Source of the DNA: Desulfobacteraceae bacterium
GTDB lineage: Bacteria; Desulfobacterota; Desulfobacteria; Desulfobacterales; Desulfobacteraceae
Assembly: GCA_030638935.1 (NCBI GenBank)
Contig: DAOWDR010000617.1
Location: 1 to 5,301, forward strand
Direction of reading: 5' to 3'
Length of the DNA stretch: 5,301 nucleotides
Part shown: positions 1-5,301 of the stretch, one piece after another
Layout of the letters: every line of letters begins with the position of its first letter
Position numbering within the stretch: the stretch's first letter is position 1
Notes under the pieces: generated by a model
The model's database searches: none
What the model was told of the DNA's origin: nothing
Seen by the model: only the letters and a program-made list of their open reading frames with translations
Translations under genes and position numbers: made by a program

Positions 1-1566
1 AAATATTTCCCAAAAGTTGGCCTGGGATGTACAAAAAAGCGAAATAGCCTTTTCCTGAATGGCCAGGGCTTTATATTTTTTTTCCAGATCAAGGGTCTCG
101 TCTTTGACGAGGAATGCAATGATACAGCCCTTTACCGGCTGCCTTTCTATAAAGGATGCAACGGCGCTTAGGAAAAAGGACAGGGCACAGAGCCTGGATT
201 CTGCCACCACATTTTTTTTGCAAAATTCAAAATGGGCCTTAAGTTTTTTTCTATATAGCTGCTTTTTTTCAGCAGGTAGGTCTTTGTACCGGTTCCCGGG
301 TACAAACTCTTTTTTCAGTCGTGCAATCACCGATGGGGTCATTTTTTTTCGCTGGAGCCTGGGGGCGTCATCAAATATTGAAAAATATTCTTTCAGACTT
401 CTCATGCCCGGAGGCGTTAACTCGTCGGAACCATTATCAAGCAATATGGATTCCACCTGGACATCCAAAAGTGTTGAAAGATGTGTTGGCTTATTATCCT
501 TCCCAACAACTTCAAGGGGTTTAAAATAATCCACAAGCAAGGCCTGTCGGCCAAGTTTTTTTACCGGTATTAGGTTGGTTTTACTTGTGATGGGTAGTTT
601 CTTATGGCCGAATGGGTGGAGGGCACTGGTAAAAGTGGGTATGATAATCCAGGCCCCTTCAGGGGTTATTTCCGTTCCATAGGCATCGGTTATCGAGGGC
701 TTGACAGAGATAAAGTTTTCGTCTAATCCAGCCGGGATCAGCAGATCCTTTGAGGCATGCTGTTTGGTAATGGGCTTATCTATCTGGGTTTCAAGGGCTT
801 GTATCCGGGAACGGTTCCTATCGGTCTGGCTGACGGAAAGGTCGATATCCATTTTTAAAAGGGATAGCAAAAGACCTTCTTTTCCCCTTGGGATTTTAGT
901 CAGTAAACTAAAATTGGGGCGGGGGTCCAAACCGGTCAGAATATCTTTGAGGTCAAGGTGGGATTCCTCCCAGTCCAGAGGATCTGAAGCCCCGTATAAG
1001 GCAAGGTCCAAATTTCCGGAACCCATGAGTTTTCCCAGAATGGTTTTTACGGCATCTTTGGAAAAATGGGATCTGATTTTTGGCAATGCCCATTCATTGC
1101 ATCGCCTGCAATAATTGCTGCAACCTGAGGTCATCTGAAAGGTGATTGCATTTGAAAATACAAGTTCCTGTTGCCAGGGTGCTAAATCTATCTTTTCTTT
1201 CCAGGTGTTATAGGCAACAACCCCTGGTTGCACTGACTGGTTCCTTACATTTTTTCGTATCAGGGATTGCAGTCCCTGGTAGGTGTCTAAAATTTTATTG
1301 GAACATTGGGAAAGAAGAAAGGGTTTGAATTGCTTGAAGGCCACCTGGATCTGACGAAGATATTTTTCATCTGTTTCCCTGGGGTGGACATTTTTTTCAG
1401 CTTTGTCAAAAATCAAATCATAAATTGATTCAGCCAGACAACCGTTGTTGGCGTAAATAGCCGCTATAAAACCATTTTTTTGTTCTTCAAAAAAAGGATC
1501 CGGGCTGCAAAAAAAAATGGCTGGTCCAAAGGATACATCTTTAAGATTTTTTTTGTTCTCCTGCAT
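1..1566 (-). CDS. Radical SAM protein of unknown function, 3' end cut by window edge
   Basis: One open frame runs from an ATG at 1566 to base 1 without a stop, giving at least 522 residues; the C-terminus lies outside the window. Residues 143-162 contain Cys149, Cys153 and Cys156 in CX3CX2C spacing within TSGCSNYCRRCNEWALP. This is the motif by which radical SAM enzymes bind the [4Fe-4S] cluster that cleaves S-adenosylmethionine. About 35 residues on, GASDPLD (192-198) sits where family members carry their second conserved strand motif, and LSVSQTDRNRSR (243-254) resembles a later barrel strand. Residues 1-140 and about 340-522 match nothing I recognise. The remaining cysteines (20, 43, 88, 449, 460, 481, 512) are scattered, so no SPASM or other auxiliary cluster motif is visible. 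No signal peptide or membrane segment is evident, so it is probably cytoplasmic. ATG 1566 is the only usable early start: a stop lies three codons upstream (1573-1575) and the next in-frame ATG is deep inside. The substrate is unknown. The radical SAM call is firm; any role linked to dsr is speculation. Confidence 0.85.
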   Translation of the reverse strand, partial: MQENKKNLKDVSFGPAIFFCSPDPFFEEQKNGFIAAIYANNGCLAESIYDLIFDKAEKNVHPRETDEKYLRQIQVAFKQFKPFLLSQCSNKILDTYQGLQSLIRKNVRNQSVQPGVVAYNTWKEKIDLAPWQQELVFSNAITFQMTSGCSNYCRRCNEWALPKIRSHFSKDAVKTILGKLMGSGNLDLALYGASDPLDWEESHLDLKDILTGLDPRPNFSLLTKIPRGKEGLLLSLLKMDIDLSVSQTDRNRSRIQALETQIDKPITKQHASKDLLIPAGLDENFISVKPSITDAYGTEITPEGAWIIIPTFTSALHPFGHKKLPITSKTNLIPVKKLGRQALLVDYFKPLEVVGKDNKPTHLSTLLDVQVESILLDNGSDELTPPGMRSLKEYFSIFDDAPRLQRKKMTPSVIARLKKEFVPGNRYKDLPAEKKQLYRKKLKAHFEFCKKNVVAESRLCALSFFLSAVASFIERQPVKGCIIAFLVKDETLDLEKKYKALAIQEKAISLFCTSQANFWEIF

Positions 1567-1607
1567 TCTAATTTAATTTTCCATGGCCATTAAGACTAGG
1601 TGCTCGT

Positions 1608-1647
1608 AAAAAAAACAGGGGAGCTCTTGTAAAAAAAGCTCCCCTGT
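1608..1647 (-). terminator. Rho-independent terminator of the dsr operon
   Basis: On the minus strand an 11-base arm ACAGGGGAGCT (1647-1637) pairs perfectly with AGCTCCCCTGT (1625-1615) across an 11-base loop. The stem is followed at once by eight T residues (1615-1608, the first of them the last stem base). A GC-rich perfect stem followed by a U-tract is the classical intrinsic terminator. The plus-strand reading has the A-tract before the stem and no T-tract after it, so it works only for leftward transcription. It lies 44 bases past the dsrP stop codon and marks the end of the main dsr transcript. Confidence 0.92.
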
Positions 1648-1666
1648 ATCATGGGTAAAAATTGGG

Positions 1667-1680
1667 TTGATGCTCATCAA
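1667..1680. repeat. Short inverted repeat between the dsrP stop and the terminator
   Basis: TTGATG and CATCAA form a perfect 6-base dyad around a 2-base centre, 11 bases past the dsrP stop and 19 bases before the terminator stem. The symmetry is read directly from the sequence. It might be a protein-binding site or part of the 3' mRNA structure. A dyad this short can also occur by chance, and the 2-base centre rules out a simple hairpin of the full length. Confidence 0.3.
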
Positions 1681-1691
1681 TATTTAAATGA

Positions 1692-2849
1692 TTAGCCGCG
1701 AACCTCTTCTTTAACCGTTGTGGCCAATTTGTACAAAATGGTCAGAACCATAAAACCCGTGGCATAGACCCCCAGGGTAATCATGAATTCAGGTATTGTC
1801 GGGGCATATTCCGTTACATGGTGCAGAGGAGATGGTACAAACCCGCCTGCGATCATGCCCAGAGCTTTGTCAATCCATGCTCCGAAAATTATCATGGCAC
1901 AGGTGACCGGTAACAGAGTCTTATTGTTCCTCAATTTTGGAATGAGCAGGAAAATTGCTCCTGTTCCCATGAGAGTCAGACTGGTCCACATCCAGGGGAC
2001 AAGGGCCGTGTAGCCGTGATATCCGAACAACAGATACTGGATATGTGCCTTATGGCTCGGAATATTGGAATACATGACAACAAAGACTTCACACAAAAAG
2101 AAGAACAGGTTGGCAATAATGGCATAGCAAACAATCTTTGACAATGTCTGCATGGCTTCCCAGCCAGGATCAAATTTTGTAAACTTTTTGATAATATAGC
2201 AAAGAATAATCAAAACAGCCGGTCCTGCAGCAAAAGCAGACGCCAGAAATCTGGGTGCCAATATGGCAGTCAGCCAGAATCCCCGGCCCGGAAGACCACA
2301 ATAAAGATAGGCTGTTACCGTATGAATACCAATGGCAAAGGGAATGGAAAGATAGATCAGAGGTTTTGTCCACCAGACAGGCTCCACCTGATTTCTTTCC
2401 GCTTCCAGAACCTTCCATCCAACAACAATGTTTAAGAAAAGATACCCGTTCAGAACCAGCATGTCATAAAAGAGAATTGACTTGGGTGACGGGTACAGCA
2501 ATACGTTCAGCATTCGGGTGGGTTGTCCTAGATCCACAACAATGAAAAGAAGACACATGACCAGAGCACCAACTGCCAAAAACTCGCCTAGAATGGTAAT
2601 CCTGTGAAATTTTTCATAATCATGGAGGTAAAAGGGGATGACAACCATGACGCCCCCTGCGGCAACACCCACAAGATATGTAAAGTTTGCAATGTAAAAG
2701 CCCCATGAAACATCCCGGCTCATGCCGGTGATCATAAGACCGTTCATGAACTGGTCAATATAAACAAACGCCCCTGCTCCCATTACAGCGAGCAGAAAGA
2801 CTATCCATAACCAGTAATTTCTACTTCCTTTAATAGCTATTTCAAGCAT
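1692..2849 (-). CDS. dsrP: DsrP, NrfD/PsrC-type membrane subunit of DsrMKJOP
   Basis: This is a 385-residue polytopic membrane protein and the last gene of the dsr operon. About ten hydrophobic segments can be seen, near residues 13-33, 51-75, 88-106, 127-147, 162-184, 203-221, 236-260, 280-304, 314-333 and 354-374. That number and the total length suit the NrfD/PsrC family, whose members exchange electrons between the quinone pool and a periplasmic iron-sulfur partner. Here the partner would be DsrO, encoded directly upstream. Loop features such as DLGQPTRM (106-113) and SPLHH near residue 342 fit the family as I know it, but I assign no specific quinone ligand. The ATG at 2849 is well supported by AAGGGGAG six bases upstream. 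The gene begins 12 bases after the dsrO stop and is followed by the operon terminator. The call rests on hydropathy, length and the dsrKJO context, and I am confident of it. Confidence 0.95.
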   Translation of the reverse strand: MLEIAIKGSRNYWLWIVFLLAVMGAGAFVYIDQFMNGLMITGMSRDVSWGFYIANFTYLVGVAAGGVMVVIPFYLHDYEKFHRITILGEFLAVGALVMCLLFIVVDLGQPTRMLNVLLYPSPKSILFYDMLVLNGYLFLNIVVGWKVLEAERNQVEPVWWTKPLIYLSIPFAIGIHTVTAYLYCGLPGRGFWLTAILAPRFLASAFAAGPAVLIILCYIIKKFTKFDPGWEAMQTLSKIVCYAIIANLFFFLCEVFVVMYSNIPSHKAHIQYLLFGYHGYTALVPWMWTSLTLMGTGAIFLLIPKLRNNKTLLPVTCAMIIFGAWIDKALGMIAGGFVPSPLHHVTEYAPTIPEFMITLGVYATGFMVLTILYKLATTVKEEVRG

Positions 2850-2855
2850 ATTCGG

Positions 2856-2863
2856 CTCCCCTT
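2856..2863 (-). promoter_or_regulatory. dsrP ribosome binding site overlapping the dsrO stop
   Basis: AAGGGGAG on the minus strand ends six bases before the dsrP ATG at 2849. Its first two A residues belong to the dsrO TAA stop (2864-2862). Ribosomes finishing dsrO are therefore placed at the dsrP start, which suggests coupled translation. Confidence 0.8.
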
Positions 2864-3686
2864 ACATGACATAGTAAACAGAGGGTTCAGTACCCAGAGA
2901 CTGTTTACGTCTGATTGTATAATGTTCGTTTAAAAGTACCCGAACCTCGGATTCAGGATCTTCAAGATCACCCACCACAATTGCACCCTCAGATGCTTCA
3001 ACGCAATGGGGTTGTTCTCCTTTAGCCAGCCGTTCAGCGCAAAGGTTGCATTTTTCCACAACCCCTTTGGACCGGGTGGGAAAGGTTGAAACAGTCTCGT
3101 CGATGAAAGGTCTTGGATCCCTGAAGTTAAAGTTTCTTGATCCATAGGGGCAGGCTGCCATACAGAATCGGCATCCGATACAGCGATGGTAGTCCATCAG
3201 GACAATACCGTCTTCTCTTTTGAATGTCGCCTGGGTCGGGCAGGCTTTAACACATGGTGCATTTTTGCAATGGTTACAGGTGACAAGAAAATCAAGATGT
3301 TTGAACTTTTCAGCCAAAAATTCGTCTTCCTTGTCGGGAAAAGCATAATGAAAATGTTCTTCCCATATCCACTTGACTTCCTGCTTGTGATTTACAGGGC
3401 GGGAGTTGGGATATTTTTCCCCATCCACCTCGTGGTTAAAATCAGGTACGTTGTGGGCTCTGTGACAGGCTTCAACAATATTTTCAATCACTTCTTCGTT
3501 GATTTTGTTGGTGTCAATTACCATGCCCCAGCGGTGTGCTGAAAGCGCTTCATGGTTTTTTGTTTTTATAGCCGTGGCAGTCCCGTGGGAATCAGATGCA
3601 GCAAAGTTCATTGCCGGAGCAGCACCTAACCCAATGGCAGCAATACCTGCTACTTTAAGAAAGCTTCTTCTGCTCTTTTCCATCAT
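2862..3686 (-). CDS. dsrO: DsrO, Tat-exported ferredoxin-like subunit of DsrMKJOP
   Basis: Periplasmic iron-sulfur subunit of 274 residues, thought to pass electrons between the DsrJ side and DsrP. The N-terminus has a twin-arginine signal, SRRSFLK at residues 5-11, followed by a hydrophobic stretch to about 30, so it should be exported folded by Tat. Cysteines 137/140/145/149 (CX2CX4CX3C) and 169/172/175/179 (CX2CX2CX3C) give two complete [4Fe-4S] sites. A third group, Cys213/216/228, follows the CX2CX11CX3C pattern of DmsB/PsrB-like proteins but has Ser232 in place of the fourth cysteine. The N-terminal site of that family is degenerate here: in WGMVID...EACHRAHNVP only Cys74 is left. The start at 3686 is chosen because AAGGAGA lies just upstream; the ATG at 3683 is equally possible and one residue shorter. 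An upstream ATG at 3722 would add 12 residues before the Tat motif and lacks this site. The gene overlaps the dsrJ stop as ATGA. Confidence 0.96.
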   Translation of the reverse strand: MMEKSRRSFLKVAGIAAIGLGAAPAMNFAASDSHGTATAIKTKNHEALSAHRWGMVIDTNKINEEVIENIVEACHRAHNVPDFNHEVDGEKYPNSRPVNHKQEVKWIWEEHFHYAFPDKEDEFLAEKFKHLDFLVTCNHCKNAPCVKACPTQATFKREDGIVLMDYHRCIGCRFCMAACPYGSRNFNFRDPRPFIDETVSTFPTRSKGVVEKCNLCAERLAKGEQPHCVEASEGAIVVGDLEDPESEVRVLLNEHYTIRRKQSLGTEPSVYYVM

Positions 3687-4078
3687 TGAATCTCCTTGGG
3701 GTTTGTGTGACATTCCCAGCAATAGGGATCTACAGATGCATAATCATGGCAGCTGTCACAAAATTTTGCTTTATCTTCATGGCAGCCCAGACAGGAATTT
3801 TCCCCTGTGGAAAGGCTCATATTAAATGAATGACCATTGGCAGCCGTGTATATCCGGTCTGCATCCCTGACAACAGAATCTCTCCATTCATCCAAAAGAG
3901 ACATGTGGTTGGCCCTCATCTCGTATTTGTCCAGCACACATTTTTTTTCGGTCTTGGCTTTGCCCAATAGTTCCGGCTCAGGTGCTGCCTGTATGGTGGT
4001 CACCATATTGAACCAGAAGGGGGAGAGAATGGCTATGGCAAATATTGCAAGCCCTGCGATAATATAATTTTTATTCAT
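3683..4078 (-). CDS. dsrJ: DsrJ, periplasmic triheme cytochrome c
   Basis: A 131-residue cytochrome with three CXXCH heme c attachment sites: Cys96-Cys99-His100, Cys107-Cys110-His111 and Cys120-Cys123-His124. Residues 5-30 form one hydrophobic segment that either anchors the protein or acts as a signal peptide, placing the hemes in the periplasm. I see no sharp signal peptidase cleavage pattern apart from AA-P near 31-33. Length and heme number match DsrJ. An extra cysteine outside the heme motifs, Cys47 in KKCVLDKYEMR, is at the position where the DsrJ family has the conserved cysteine proposed as distal ligand of an unusual His/Cys heme. His58 and His83 are candidate distal ligands for the other hemes. 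The ATG at 4078 shares its A with the dsrK stop (TAATG) and has AGGAGG seven bases upstream. The stop overlaps the dsrO start. The identification is essentially certain. Confidence 0.97.
   Translation of the reverse strand: MNKNYIIAGLAIFAIAILSPFWFNMVTTIQAAPEPELLGKAKTEKKCVLDKYEMRANHMSLLDEWRDSVVRDADRIYTAANGHSFNMSLSTGENSCLGCHEDKAKFCDSCHDYASVDPYCWECHTNPKEIQ
3691..3697 (-). promoter_or_regulatory. dsrO ribosome binding site, inside the 3' end of dsrJ
   Basis: AAGGAGA on the minus strand leaves five bases between GGAG and the ATG at 3686, or eight to the ATG at 3683. It decides the dsrO start against the upstream ATG at 3722. It lies within the last codons of dsrJ, so dsrO translation is probably coupled to that of dsrJ. 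Confidence 0.8.
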
Positions 4079-5301
4079 TATTCATCCTCCTCCTCGAAAC
4101 CCGGTAATGGTTCCATTCTCAGGTCTTCGGTTCTATCTTTTTCACCTGGAAGAATCAATGCATTTCCCACAAGCTCATGGATTCCATAAACTTCAGCCTC
4201 GGGCACCCAATATTCGCACAGGGTGGAAAGCGCTGCCCTGTCAATGGCACAGATGGTACCCAGGGTGTTGACTCCATATTTTTCATGGACATGTTTGAGG
4301 GCATTGGCCCGGGGAAGGGCTCCGGCCATTCTCAATTCCATATTTTCACCGGCATTTAAGCCTGCTCCGGAACCACAGCAAAATGTTTGTTCCCGGATGG
4401 TGTTGGGTGGCATTTCATAAAAATTATCACATACATTCTGGATCACATATCGTGGTTCATCCAAAAGGCCCATTCCCCTTGCAGGGTTACAGGAATCATG
4501 GAAGGTGACGATTCGATTTGAGTTTCGGCTCTTATCAAGTTCCAGTTTGCCGTGTTTGATCAAATCTGCTGTGAACTCGCAGATATGGACCATTTTTGTG
4601 GATTTTGCATTCTCAAATACCGTACCTGTGATGGGATTCACCGGTACTTCCATAAAATCGGCAGGGCCATTCATGGTGTCCATGTACTGGTGGATTACCC
4701 TCCACATGTGGCCGCATTCACCTCCAAGTATCCATTTGACGCCAAGGCGCTTGGCTTCCAGATACATTTTAGCATTGAGGCGCTTCATGGTCTCGTGGGA
4801 GGTAAAAAACCCGAAGTTACCGCCTTCAGAGGCATAGGTGCTCCAGGTCACATCCAGTCCGTATTTATCTTTCAGATACTTGAACAGTATCAGATACCCC
4901 TGGCAGGTGTAAGTGCCTGGATCGGCAAACACGTCTCCCGAAGGGGTTATAAAGAGGATATCCGCACCTTTTTTCTGATAGGAGGGCTCACAGTTGACCC
5001 CGGTGATATCTTCAATGTCTTCCACGAAAAAGTCCAGCATATCCTTAAAGGCATGGGGCTGGATGCCAAGGTGGTTACCTGTCTGGTAACAATTGGAAAC
5101 AGGGGTTGCTATCCAGTCGATGTTCAGACCGATGAGGTTGAACAACTCCCTTGCCATGATGGTGATTTCAGCCGTATCAATCCCATAGGGACAAAAAACC
5201 GAGCACCTGCGGCATTCGGTGCATTGGAAAAAATAGTACCAGAGCTCCTTGAGTACATCCATGGTCAAAGGCCGATTCCCGCCAAGGCGCTGGCCTCCGG
5301 G
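4078..5301 (-). CDS. dsrK: DsrK, HdrD-like cytoplasmic iron-sulfur subunit, 5' end outside window
   Basis: Catalytic iron-sulfur subunit of DsrMKJOP, related to heterodisulfide reductase HdrD and thought to reduce the DsrC trisulfide/disulfide on the cytoplasmic side. The frame is open from base 5301 to the TAA at 4080-4078, giving 407 visible residues. DsrK proteins are usually somewhat over 500 residues, so roughly 130 N-terminal residues, expected to hold the first iron-sulfur motif, are missing. A TTG at 5268 and an ATG at 5262 could be mistaken for starts, but conserved-looking sequence (GGNRPLTMDVL) continues upstream. In window numbering Cys27/30/33/37 form a CX2CX2CX3C [4Fe-4S] site. 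Cys271 (HDSCNPAR), Cys308-Cys309-Gly (FCCGSGAGL) and Cys351 form the C-terminal CCG domain, which in HdrB/HdrD holds the special active-site [4Fe-4S] cluster. The canonical CXXC end is CAID here, so its second cysteine is absent. Other cysteines include 71, 104, 133, 196 (GGECGHMW) and 241. No membrane segment is seen. dsrJ follows directly with no dsrL between them. Confidence 0.96.
   Translation of the reverse strand, partial: PGGQRLGGNRPLTMDVLKELWYYFFQCTECRRCSVFCPYGIDTAEITIMARELFNLIGLNIDWIATPVSNCYQTGNHLGIQPHAFKDMLDFFVEDIEDITGVNCEPSYQKKGADILFITPSGDVFADPGTYTCQGYLILFKYLKDKYGLDVTWSTYASEGGNFGFFTSHETMKRLNAKMYLEAKRLGVKWILGGECGHMWRVIHQYMDTMNGPADFMEVPVNPITGTVFENAKSTKMVHICEFTADLIKHGKLELDKSRNSNRIVTFHDSCNPARGMGLLDEPRYVIQNVCDNFYEMPPNTIREQTFCCGSGAGLNAGENMELRMAGALPRANALKHVHEKYGVNTLGTICAIDRAALSTLCEYWVPEAEVYGIHELVGNALILPGEKDRTEDLRMEPLPGFEEEDE
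4086..4091 (-). promoter_or_regulatory. dsrJ ribosome binding site inside the dsrK coding end
   Basis: AGGAGG on the minus strand is seven bases from the dsrJ ATG at 4078. It is part of a purine run (about 4085-4094) that also encodes the acidic tail EEED of DsrK, so one stretch serves both as coding sequence and as a strong ribosome binding site. Confidence 0.8.

Larger units (their letters stand above)
1567..1691. other. Intergenic region between dsrP and the radical SAM gene
   Basis: This 125-base gap contains a short dyad (1667-1680), the dsrP terminator (1608-1647) and 41 bases of AT-rich leader before the radical SAM ATG. I see no convincing -35/-10 pair for a minus-strand promoter and no clear Shine-Dalgarno sequence before ATG 1566; the nearest purine run is GGAAAA at about 1577-1582, more than 10 bases away. 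A five-codon minus-strand frame, ATG at 1590 to TAA at 1573, sits in the leader, but nothing suggests it is a gene. Confidence 0.6.

Noticed and set aside
59..529. Plus-strand open frame of 156 codons (and a nested one at 321-524)
   Set aside because: It lies antisense inside the radical SAM gene, has low-complexity Ser/Phe-rich content and no ribosome binding site; the minus-strand frame is longer and carries a recognisable motif.
701..1114. Plus-strand open frame of 137 codons
   Set aside because: It is antisense to the radical SAM core, including its cysteine motif region, and its translation resembles no family.
1573..1590. Five-codon minus-strand frame (MAMEN) as a leader peptide
   Set aside because: Too short, no ribosome binding site and no regulatory codon run; it could arise by chance in an AT-rich leader.
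3687..3722. Upstream ATG that would lengthen DsrO by 12 residues
   Set aside because: It has no ribosome binding site, overlaps dsrJ further and pushes the twin-arginine motif inward; the ATG at 3686 (or 3683) follows AAGGAGA at normal spacing.
3186..3825. Two overlapping plus-strand open frames opposite dsrO and dsrJ
   Set aside because: Shadows of dsrO and dsrJ, whose cofactor motifs establish the minus strand as coding.
5260..5268. TTG at 5268 or ATG at 5262 as the true start of dsrK
   Set aside because: The frame stays open to the window edge with family-like sequence, and DsrK is normally more than 100 residues longer than such a start would give.
1..5301. CRISPR array, insertion sequence, tRNA or rRNA
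   Set aside because: No regularly spaced repeats, transposase sequence, terminal inverted repeats or structured RNA gene were seen; nearly all bases are accounted for by five minus-strand genes.

Overview
The window carries the 3' part of a dsrMKJOP operon, read entirely from the minus strand (right to left), followed by the start of an unrelated radical SAM gene. It looks like a piece of a sulfate-reducing bacterium of the Desulfobacterota, probably Desulfobacteraceae-like. That placement is inferred from gene content and protein character, not from a marker-gene comparison. In the sulfur-oxidising type of dsr cluster, dsrL normally lies between dsrK and dsrJ. Here dsrK and dsrJ overlap by one base with nothing between them, which favours the sulfite-reducing type.

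Layout in transcription order: dsrK (5301 down to 4078, 5' end outside the window), dsrJ (4078-3683), dsrO (3686-2862) and dsrP (2849-1692). The genes are packed tightly: TAATG overlap between K and J, ATGA overlap between J and O, and a 12-base gap between O and P with the dsrP ribosome binding site touching the dsrO stop codon. Translational coupling and a single transcript are therefore likely. A strong intrinsic terminator at 1608-1647 ends the unit. dsrM should lie just beyond the right edge.

From family knowledge, the products form the membrane complex DsrMKJOP. DsrK is a cytoplasmic iron-sulfur protein related to heterodisulfide reductase HdrD, thought to act on the DsrC trisulfide/disulfide made during sulfite reduction. 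DsrJ (triheme cytochrome c) and DsrO (Tat-exported ferredoxin-like protein) face the periplasm. DsrP (NrfD/PsrC type) is the membrane quinone-interacting subunit. Together they link the periplasmic and quinone electron pools to sulfite reduction.

Positions 1-1566 (minus strand) hold one uninterrupted reading frame of at least 522 codons that runs off the left edge. It has a CX3CX2C radical SAM motif at residues 149-156 after a long N-terminal region. It starts only 41 bases past the dsrP terminator stem/T-tract, has no clear ribosome binding site, and its first 30 codons hold four A/T homopolymers of 7-9 bases. I cannot assign a function; it is the least explained part of the window.
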